NCBI GenBank assembly: GCA_964553915.1
Contig: CAZKMM010000065.1
Span: forward strand, 1-14,927
Origin: CAZKMM01 sp964553915
Lineage (GTDB): Bacteria; RBG-13-61-14; DRUE01
Reading direction: 5' to 3'
Length of the DNA: 14,927 bases
The translations under genes were made by a program, and so were the position numbers. Of the stretch, positions 7,391 through 13,603 are shown in pieces; positions within the stretch are counted from its first letter, which is position 1; each line of letters begins with the position of its first letter. The notes under the pieces were generated by a model. It was not told the origin of the DNA, ran no database searches, and saw nothing but the letters and a program-made list of their open reading frames with translations.

Positions 7391-8538
7391 AGATAGCGGG
7401 GCTTTTCCCAACCTCCACCCACAACCATCACCGCTTCTATGGTGTAAACCACTCCTCCGCTGGTCAAAGCAGTGGAGACCACCCGATAGTAACGAAAAGA
7501 AGCAACAGCATCCAGCCTCTGCTTAAATTTATAAAGCTGATTTTTCAGCTGGACTGGAATCTCCCGCTCCTTTAAAAACCCGTTCTCTCCGACCCCACTG
7601 GAAATAATCTCCCGAGCATATTCCAGTGCATCCTCTTCACTCAATTGCGGGATTCCTCCCTGATAACTGGAACCCCGCAAGACCGCATAAACCACGCCCA
7701 GATTTGCCAGGTCCAGGTTAACCTGGGGAGAAAAATTCCCGCCATCCACATCCAGAGGATAAACCGTAAAATAATCCTTTAAGGCATAATAAATCTGCTC
7801 GGTGATGCCGGGAATCATCCGAAGTTCGCTTAAAGTATCCATAGGACCATTTTTATTAAAATAGACCCGGTCGCCATCCTGATAAGTCTCGTTCAGGTCA
7901 TGGTCAAATACCCCGCCTGCCTGACCATAATCCAGCCAGTCCACTATTAAATCTATAATCCCTTCTATCTCCTCCTCGCTTAAATCTATTCCCAGCTCCT
8001 TGATGCGGTATTTGAACAGCTCACTGACTATCGGGCGAAATTCCGGATTCTCCTGGGCTCCTTCTTCACCCATTGGTTTCATCACCAGAGCATTGAGATT
8101 AATCCTTGCCCGTTCATCCGTGATTTCTACCCGCAGGGTATCTTCCTCTACCGGCCATTCTAAAACCAGCTTCCAGGCTCCGCAGTCCGAACTCAGCTCC
8201 TTTTCCTGCCCCTCTTCTTCTGAAGCGGTAAAGCCAAAAAGTCCCGGAGTGCTAAAACAGGAACATTCAAATAAGTTGATAAACTGATTCTGAAAATTGC
8301 CCCGAAAGTTCCGATTAAAAGGCGAGGAATGAAGAAGCAGTCCCTCGCTGGCATTGATTCCAGCCCGGGCTAAAAACTGTGCCCGAATCTGCTCCGTCCG
8401 ATTATAAGTAAGATAACTATTGATTCGCACCCGATATAAAAAATCTCCCACCAGAATAGATAAAAATGCCAGAAGCAATAGCACCAGCACCAGCGCTGAG
8501 CCCTGCTCGGATAATTTATTCCCCGGGTAAAAGCTCAC
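7372..8538 (-). CDS. gspK: Type II secretion minor pseudopilin GspK
   Basis: GspK is the large minor pseudopilin that caps the pseudopilus tip with GspI and GspJ in the periplasm. The protein is 388 residues from the chosen start. A 13-residue leader ending in Gly precedes a hydrophobic helix (SALVLVLLLLAFLSILV) that lacks the +5 Glu of other pseudopilins, as is typical of GspK. Further family marks are RAGINASEGLL after the helix, the ARINLNALV segment, the IDLIVDWLDYGQ region of the inserted helical domain, and LSELRMIPGI with a helix-hairpin-helix look. The frame stays open upstream to a GTG at 8574, but the GTG at 8538 has GGAGG nine bases before it and gives a normal leader. It overlaps the gspJ end by 23 bp and the convergent TPR gene by 19 bp. 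Three cysteines lie in the periplasmic part. Confidence 0.9.
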   Translation of the reverse strand: MSFYPGNKLSEQGSALVLVLLLLAFLSILVGDFLYRVRINSYLTYNRTEQIRAQFLARAGINASEGLLLHSSPFNRNFRGNFQNQFINLFECSCFSTPGLFGFTASEEEGQEKELSSDCGAWKLVLEWPVEEDTLRVEITDERARINLNALVMKPMGEEGAQENPEFRPIVSELFKYRIKELGIDLSEEEIEGIIDLIVDWLDYGQAGGVFDHDLNETYQDGDRVYFNKNGPMDTLSELRMIPGITEQIYYALKDYFTVYPLDVDGGNFSPQVNLDLANLGVVYAVLRGSSYQGGIPQLSEEDALEYAREIISSGVGENGFLKEREIPVQLKNQLYKFKQRLDAVASFRYYRVVSTALTSGGVVYTIEAVMVVGGGWEKPRYLYWREG

Positions 8539-9232
8539 CGCAGGCTTCCTCCAGACTCTGAGATTCAAAAACACAGCCAGAATTATTGGTCAGATACAGC
8601 GGAATAAAAAGACACCATTCCTGAGCCCCCTCTCCACAGCCCAGCCCCAGCTTCACCACCACCGCACAGGGAAGAAGAAAATTTCTCTCTGCCAGTCTCC
8701 ATTCCGGGACAAATTCTCCCTCCCCGCTCAGATAAAAAAGCTCAAACTTGCTCACCTGGTCAGAAAGGAGATAAACTCTTCCTCCTTCCACTTCAAAATT
8801 TTCGTCAATGCTTCCTCCCTCTCTTAAATAAAGCCGGCGACAGCTTTCACCATCTTCCCGCTCCGGGTTCGGCTTGGTGAAAAAAGTCATTTCCTCCAGT
8901 TCAGACTCCTTGGCATCTGCCCGATAGGTGCGATGAGCCAGAGAAGCAAAGCTAAGGGCATCAAATGGCTCTTTAGGACGGGTCAAATCCATCCCTTCAA
9001 AAACCGCCAGTTGCTCTCTACCCGGAGCAAAGGGAACATAGCTGGTGCTGATGGTTTGGCGGAGCCGGTTTAAAATTAAAGCCTGAGCTCTTTGAATTTC
9101 CATCACCTGTTGGGCTCTATCCTGCGCCCGGCTCCAGCTGGCAATGGAAAAAAAGACCAGGCTTACTACCAGAGCGGTGATGCTTAAAGCCACCAGCAGT
9201 TCCAACAAAGTAAAACCTTCTCTGGCTTTCAT
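8516..9232 (-). CDS. gspJ: Type II secretion minor pseudopilin GspJ
   Basis: This 238-residue protein has a six-residue leader MKAREG followed by FTLLELLVALSI, a textbook class III signal with Gly at -1 and Glu at +5 for prepilin-peptidase cleavage. Assignment to GspJ rests on the position between gspI and gspK, the SIASWSRAQDRAQ region after the helix, and a size near or slightly above the family norm. GspJ joins GspI and GspK in the tip complex. Unusually, the C-terminal half contains six cysteines (131, 189, 199, 207, 220, 231), an even number that could form disulfides in the periplasm. The ATG overlaps the gspI stop as ATGA, so translation is probably coupled. The 3' end runs 23 bp into gspK. 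Confidence 0.87.
   Translation of the reverse strand: MKAREGFTLLELLVALSITALVVSLVFFSIASWSRAQDRAQQVMEIQRAQALILNRLRQTISTSYVPFAPGREQLAVFEGMDLTRPKEPFDALSFASLAHRTYRADAKESELEEMTFFTKPNPEREDGESCRRLYLREGGSIDENFEVEGGRVYLLSDQVSKFELFYLSGEGEFVPEWRLAERNFLLPCAVVVKLGLGCGEGAQEWCLFIPLYLTNNSGCVFESQSLEEACGELLPGE
8548..8552 (-). promoter_or_regulatory. Shine-Dalgarno site that decides the gspK start
   Basis: GGAGG lies inside the gspJ coding end, nine bases before the GTG at 8538. It favours that GTG over the upstream in-frame GTG at 8574, giving a 13-residue prepilin leader instead of 25. Confidence 0.65.
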
Positions 9233-9630
9233 TGGGCTAAAAGGCTAACCAGGGTTAGCTCTCTGGTCTCACCAGCTTCTTCCCAGCTCACGGTAAGCAC
9301 TATCTCCATTGTCCGCAAACCGGCAATCTGAGCCTCTAACAGCTCCAGCTCCGGTATTTTTTGATACTGAATCCGCCAGTGAAACTGGGGATATTCCGGA
9401 GTAAAATCCCCCTCCTGTTCTATTTCCAGCTCTGGAACTTTCTCCAGGCGTAGCTCTGCCAGTTTGTTCATTGCCAGCTGACGGGCGATTTGAAGATTCC
9501 GGCTCCGCTGGATATTGCCCAGAGCACTGATTACCCCACCGAGAAGCGGAACCAGAAAAAGTGCTAACAGCACGCTTGCCAAAAGCACCTCTAATAAGGT
9601 AAAGCCCGTTTTATTTTTCCCGCTCCTCAT
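9229..9630 (-). CDS. gspI: Type II secretion minor pseudopilin GspI
   Basis: This is a 133-residue protein with the leader MRSGKNKTG, then FTLLEVLLASVLLALFLVPLL, with Gly at -1 and Glu at +5. The segment after the helix, ARQLAMNKLAELRLE, is the characteristic GspI motif, and the short length fits the family. GspI is the core of the GspI-J-K tip complex that starts pseudopilus assembly in the inner membrane. It has no cysteines, unlike its neighbours H, J and K. Its start lies 20 bp inside gspH, with AAGGA close to the ATG, and its stop overlaps the gspJ ATG (ATGA). Confidence 0.88.
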   Translation of the reverse strand: MRSGKNKTGFTLLEVLLASVLLALFLVPLLGGVISALGNIQRSRNLQIARQLAMNKLAELRLEKVPELEIEQEGDFTPEYPQFHWRIQYQKIPELELLEAQIAGLRTMEIVLTVSWEEAGETRELTLVSLLAQ

Positions 9631-10180
9631 AGTCCTTAAAATCCCATCTCCCTTCTAAAATCTCCACCTGACCCGTAGCTGGCACAGTAAAAAGGGTAAA
9701 GCCGTTCCCGGAATTATCTGCCAGATAAATCCTGCCGGGCTCCACATAACCAAAAGGACTGAAATAAATATAATCCTTGCCAGAATCGCTTAACCTCCTC
9801 CCCGGAGCCTCAAATTCCCGGATGCTCAATGATTCCCTCAGACAGTGTTTAGAAAAAAGCTGGTTCTCCGCAGGCTGATAGTCCGCCTCGCTCTGAACCT
9901 CCAGCCAGTAGCATTGCTCATCTAAATCCAGAGCCAGACGATACCCCCGCTTTTCCACCACAGAAAGCTCATACCCTGCCTGAATCACTGCCCGAAGCCT
10001 CCTTGCCTCACTGCGAAGCTGAGCCAGTCCCAGAGAGCCAAGCCGGGGAACAATCAAAAGAGATAAAAATCCAATAATGGTCAAAACTACCAGTAGCTCC
10101 AGAAGAGTAAATCCTGCCCGTTTTTTGCTGGCAAGCTTCTGAGCCGAGGCTCTTTCAGAGATGGAACCCTCAGGCTTCAT
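9611..10180 (-). CDS. gspH: Type II secretion minor pseudopilin GspH
   Basis: This 189-residue protein has a prepilin signal AG-FTLLELLVVLTIIGFLSLLIVP, cleaved after Gly23, with Glu at +5. The predicted 23-residue leader is longer than in the other pseudopilins here (6 to 13) and basic near the cleavage site (ASKKRAG). No closer ATG, GTG or TTG start is evident. The region after the helix, RSEARRLRAVIQAGYELSVVEKRGYRLALDL, matches the GspH/FimT layout, in which a first beta strand follows a long helix. GspH links the minor-pseudopilin tip to the GspG filament. Two cysteines lie in the periplasmic domain. The gene begins 9 bp after gspG and ends inside gspI. Confidence 0.85.
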   Translation of the reverse strand: MKPEGSISERASAQKLASKKRAGFTLLELLVVLTIIGFLSLLIVPRLGSLGLAQLRSEARRLRAVIQAGYELSVVEKRGYRLALDLDEQCYWLEVQSEADYQPAENQLFSKHCLRESLSIREFEAPGRRLSDSGKDYIYFSPFGYVEPGRIYLADNSGNGFTLFTVPATGQVEILEGRWDFKDYEEREK

Positions 10181-10189
10181 CCTGACCAG

Positions 10190-10651
10190 CTATTGTTCGT
10201 CTTCCAGGTGCCAGCTCTCTATATCCGCTCCGCCTCCCTCTCCGCCATCCACTCCATCTGCTCCATAAGATTCTATGGTGTAGTCCTCGCCGTTCAACCC
10301 GGGAGAAAAGTAAACATAGGGATTTCCCCAGGGGTCCGGCGGGATTTTTTTGCTGGTTAAATATCCACCTTCCGGGTAATGTTTTGGAATCGGAGGAATG
10401 GTGGGTTTTTTAACCAGAGCCTCCAGCCCCTGCTCAGTGGTGGGATAAAATCCATTATCCAGCCGAAAGCTCTCCAGAGCGGTCATAAAATTCCGAATTT
10501 GAGCTACTGCCACTTTTCGCTTGGCTTTTTCCAGACGGTTAAAAATTCTCACTCCTACCAGGGTCATCAGCATCCCGATAATTACCACCACCACCATAAT
10601 TTCAATCAGGGTGAACCCGGTTTGTTTTTCCTTCTCTCTTTTTCTTTTCAT
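10190..10651 (-). CDS. gspG: Type II secretion major pseudopilin GspG
   Basis: This 153-residue protein forms the body of the periplasmic pseudopilus. A 12-residue basic leader ending in QTG precedes FTLIEIMVVVVIIGMLMTLV (cleavage after Gly12, Glu at +5). The mature part shows the GspG signature: DNGFYPTTEQGLEALV, then IPPDPWGNPYVYFSPG, and a C-terminal Asp-rich loop (about 130-147, SYGADGVDGGEGG and ADIESW) that matches the calcium-binding loop of the family. It has no cysteines. The ATG at 10651 was chosen over a TTG at 10675 because AGGAGGAGG ends four bases before it, the strongest ribosome-binding site in the cluster. That fits a subunit needed in large amounts. It starts 16 bp after gspF ends. 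Confidence 0.95.
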   Translation of the reverse strand: MKRKREKEKQTGFTLIEIMVVVVIIGMLMTLVGVRIFNRLEKAKRKVAVAQIRNFMTALESFRLDNGFYPTTEQGLEALVKKPTIPPIPKHYPEGGYLTSKKIPPDPWGNPYVYFSPGLNGEDYTIESYGADGVDGGEGGGADIESWHLEDEQ

Positions 10652-10655
10652 CTTT

Positions 10656-10664
10656 CCTCCTCCT
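10656..10664 (-). promoter_or_regulatory. Strong Shine-Dalgarno site of gspG
   Basis: AGGAGGAGG lies four to seven bases before the gspG ATG, depending on the register of pairing. It is the longest anti-Shine-Dalgarno match in the cluster and fixes the start at 10651. Confidence 0.75.
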
Positions 10665-10667
10665 ATC

Positions 10668-11885
10668 TCAACCAATAGCCTGGGTCAATTCCAGAATCGG
10701 GAGTAAAAAGGAAACAATGATAATCCCGACAATTACCGCAATAAAGACAATCATCACTGGCTCAAGAATTTTCATCAATCCCTCCACCGCGCTTTCCAGC
10801 TCCCGCTCAAAAGCCTGGGCAGTTTTTTCCAGCAAAAACTCTAACTCCCCGGATTGCTCCCCAGCAGAAATCATCTGAACTACAAATGGCGGAAAAACTC
10901 CGCTTGCCCGAAGCGGTCCCGCAATGCTCGCTCCTTCTGTGATATTCTCCCGTGCCTGAGCAATTGCCCGGGCAATCACGGTATTGTTTACCACCCGTTC
11001 AACAATCCCGAGACTTTTTAAAAGAGGAATCCCGCTCTGAAGCAGAGTAGCAAGGGTGCGGGAGAACCGGGCAATTGCCAGCTTACGAGCCAGCTCGCCA
11101 AGGATGGGAAGCCGGAGGATAAATCTATCCCAGGCATCTTTTCCCCTTGGAGTTCTTCGCCAGCGCCGAAATCCAAAATATCCTCCAATTAAAAGCAGGA
11201 TTAAAATCCAGAGATATTTTTTCAAAAAAAAGCTCAAACTTAACATTATCCGGGTGATTAATGGCAGAGCCTGATGGGTCTCTTCAAACAGGGCGCTGAT
11301 TTTGGGTATCACATAGGTGAACATAAAAATCATTACCACCAGACCAATTCCTAAAACCATTGCTGGATATAAAAGAGCAAAAACCAGGCGAGAGCGAAGC
11401 TCGCTCTGGCTCTCAGTAAAATCCGCCAGCCTCTCCAGAACTATTTCCAGCGCTCCGCTTTGCTCCCCTGCCTCTACCATATTGACATAAAATTCCGAGA
11501 AGATTCTTGGATACTGGCGGAGGGCATCTGCAAAGCTTGCTCCCTCATTGACCAGCTCCCGAACCTCTGCAATTACTTTTTTCAGGCGCGGGTGAGCTAT
11601 CTGCTCGGTTAAAGCGGAAAGTGCCTGCACCAGTGGAAGACCGCCCCCAACCATTGTTGCCAGCTGACGGGTCATAACTGCCAGCTCCGCTGGACTTACC
11701 CGCTCCCCAAAACCGGGTATCTTCCATTTCCGCTCCCGAACTCGCTCCTCACTCAGGGTGATTTCAATCGGGAAAATCTCCATTTTTTTTAATTTCTGCA
11801 CTGCGGACTTGGGGCTCTCCGCATCAATCAGCCCGCTAACCTTTCTGCTTCGGGCATCCAGACCTCGGTATTGATAAACCGGCAT
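10668..11885 (-). CDS. gspF: Type II secretion inner-membrane platform protein GspF
   Basis: This is a 405-residue polytopic protein, the standard family length, that forms the inner-membrane platform between the GspE ATPase and the growing pseudopilus. After the N-terminal MPVYQYRGLDARSRKVSGLIDA segment come two tandem T2SSF domains (about 70-190 and 270-395), each with the repeated motif AGEQSG (MVEAGEQSGALE and MISAGEQSGELE). Membrane helices are visible after the first domain (ALLYPAMVLGIGLVVMIFMF), in the middle (YLWILILLLIGGYFGF) and at the C-terminus (IVFIAVIVGIIIVSFLLPIL). The ATG is preceded by TTAGGAGCA, a Shine-Dalgarno sequence that contains the gspE TAG stop, so the two genes are separated by only five bases and are probably translationally coupled. 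Confidence 0.95.
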   Translation of the reverse strand: MPVYQYRGLDARSRKVSGLIDAESPKSAVQKLKKMEIFPIEITLSEERVRERKWKIPGFGERVSPAELAVMTRQLATMVGGGLPLVQALSALTEQIAHPRLKKVIAEVRELVNEGASFADALRQYPRIFSEFYVNMVEAGEQSGALEIVLERLADFTESQSELRSRLVFALLYPAMVLGIGLVVMIFMFTYVIPKISALFEETHQALPLITRIMLSLSFFLKKYLWILILLLIGGYFGFRRWRRTPRGKDAWDRFILRLPILGELARKLAIARFSRTLATLLQSGIPLLKSLGIVERVVNNTVIARAIAQARENITEGASIAGPLRASGVFPPFVVQMISAGEQSGELEFLLEKTAQAFERELESAVEGLMKILEPVMIVFIAVIVGIIIVSFLLPILELTQAIG

Positions 11886-11890
11886 TGCTC

Positions 11891-13603
11891 CTAAACAATA
11901 TCCTCCTGGGTCACCCGCATTACCTCTGCCAGCGAGGTAATGCCCAGAGAAGCCTTTCGCAGAGCATCCTCTCTTAAAGTGAGCATTCCTTTCTTCCGGG
12001 CAACCTGTTTGATTTCATTGGAATCTGCCCTTCGGTTAATCATCTGGCGAATTTCATCATCAACCAAAAGCAGTTCAAAAATTCCGGTTCTGCCAATGTA
12101 TCCGGTATTCAGGCATTTTTCACAGCCTACCGCCCGATAGAATTTTCCCTGCTCCAGCCATTTCTCTCCTTCCAGAGCCCGGAGTATTTCCAGGTCTGGT
12201 TCATCTGGCTCCCGACAGTCCTTGCAGAGCACCCGCACCAGTCTCTGAGCTAAAATCGCCAGCACTGAGCTGGAAATCAGAAATGGCTCAATTCCCATTT
12301 CAACCAGTCGGGTGATGGCACTGGGAGCATCATTGGTATGTAAGGTGGAAAAAACCAGATGCCCGGTTAGAGAAGCCTGAATGGCAATCTCCGCGGTTTC
12401 CGCATCCCGAATCTCTCCGACCAGAATTACATCCGGGTCCTGGCGGACAATGCTCCGAAGACCATTGGCAAAAGTGAGACTGATTTTTGGATTCACCTGA
12501 ATCTGACCAATCCCGGGAATCTGGTATTCTATTGGGTCTTCTATGGTAATGATGTTTTTATCCGGGGTATTTATCTTTTGAAGTGCTCCATACAAAGTGG
12601 TAGTTTTTCCTGAACCGGTGGGACCGGTGACCAGAATAATCCCGTGGGTGTGCTGAATTAGCTCATTCATAATCCTGAGATTTTCTGGAGAAAAGCCTAA
12701 ATCTTCCAGTTGAAGCAATACCTGGCTTCGGTCTAAAAGTCTCATCACCACCCGCTCGCCAAAAGCAGTGGGAAGGGTGCTGAGCCGGATATCAATATCT
12801 CTGCCCGCGATTTTTATCCGGATTCTTCCATCCTGGGGCAGTCGCTTCTCCGCAATATTCAGCCCGCCCATAATTTTAATTCTACTGATAATAGAGCTTT
12901 GAAGCCGTTTGGGTGCCCGAAGAATCTCATAAAGCACCCCGTCAATCCGAAAGCGAACCACCACATCCCGCTCAAATGGTTCAATATGAATATCACTCGC
13001 CCGTTCCTTTATTGCCTGATAGAGAAGAGAATTGACGAACCGGATAATCGGTGCCTCATCACTCGCCTCCAGCAAATCCTGTGGCTCCTCTATTTCCTGA
13101 GCCAGAAGGGAAAGATTATCTTCATTCTCGGTCAGGTCATCAATCACGCCCTCCGCACTCCGTCCGAGCCGGTCATAAACCCGATTGATAGCAGACAGAA
13201 TCTCCTCTGCCGGACTCACCACCAGCTCCAGCTCGCTCTCCAGAAGTCGGGCTAAATCCTCCAGCGGATAAAAATTGAGCGGGTCCGCACTTGCCACCAC
13301 CACCCTGCCATTTTCCCTGCGGAGAGGAAGAAGCTCATATTGTTTGACAAAGCTGATCGGGATTTCCTGGCATAGCTCCGGCTCCAGCTCCTGCTCGGAA
13401 ATCTTCTCCTTAAAAGGCAAGCCCAACTGCTGGCTCAAAATCTGATACCGCTGAGCCGGGCTGAGGAGATTCATCTGCTCCAGAATCTCTCCCAGCCTTC
13501 CTCCCCGCTCCTTCTGTAGCTCTAAAGCCCGGGCTAATTGTTCCTGATTAATCAGCCCCTGCTCCAGGCAAAGCTCTCCAAAATATTTCCTCTCTTTATC
13601 CAT
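11891..13603 (-). CDS. gspE: Type II secretion ATPase GspE
   Basis: This 570-residue cytoplasmic AAA+-like ATPase powers pseudopilus extension. The N-terminal part (7-59) has two 24-residue MshEN-like motifs with a 5-residue spacer, leading into LGLPF. The second N domain extends to about 150. The ATPase domain has the Walker A GPTGSGKT at 327-334 (Lys333), the Asp box ITIEDPIEY, the Walker B region DPDVILVGEIRD from 389 with Glu397, and the His box TGHLVFSTLHTNDA. A zinc-binding tetracysteine follows with C460, C463, C494 and C497 (C-x2-C, 30 residues, C-x2-C), as in GspE and PilB. All key residues are present. The ATG overlaps the gspD stop by 8 bp. Placement beside the pseudopilin set favours GspE over the pilus ATPase PilB. 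Confidence 0.96.
   Translation of the reverse strand: MDKERKYFGELCLEQGLINQEQLARALELQKERGGRLGEILEQMNLLSPAQRYQILSQQLGLPFKEKISEQELEPELCQEIPISFVKQYELLPLRRENGRVVVASADPLNFYPLEDLARLLESELELVVSPAEEILSAINRVYDRLGRSAEGVIDDLTENEDNLSLLAQEIEEPQDLLEASDEAPIIRFVNSLLYQAIKERASDIHIEPFERDVVVRFRIDGVLYEILRAPKRLQSSIISRIKIMGGLNIAEKRLPQDGRIRIKIAGRDIDIRLSTLPTAFGERVVMRLLDRSQVLLQLEDLGFSPENLRIMNELIQHTHGIILVTGPTGSGKTTTLYGALQKINTPDKNIITIEDPIEYQIPGIGQIQVNPKISLTFANGLRSIVRQDPDVILVGEIRDAETAEIAIQASLTGHLVFSTLHTNDAPSAITRLVEMGIEPFLISSSVLAILAQRLVRVLCKDCREPDEPDLEILRALEGEKWLEQGKFYRAVGCEKCLNTGYIGRTGIFELLLVDDEIRQMINRRADSNEIKQVARKKGMLTLREDALRKASLGITSLAEVMRVTQEDIV

Noticed and set aside
7252..7575. 107-codon plus-strand frame spanning the convergent end of the TPR gene and gspK
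   Set aside because: It is out of frame with both genes and has no domain; both overlapping genes are well supported.
12899..13255. 118-codon plus-strand frame opposite gspE
   Set aside because: The opposite strand encodes conserved GspE sequence; the translation has no recognisable domain.
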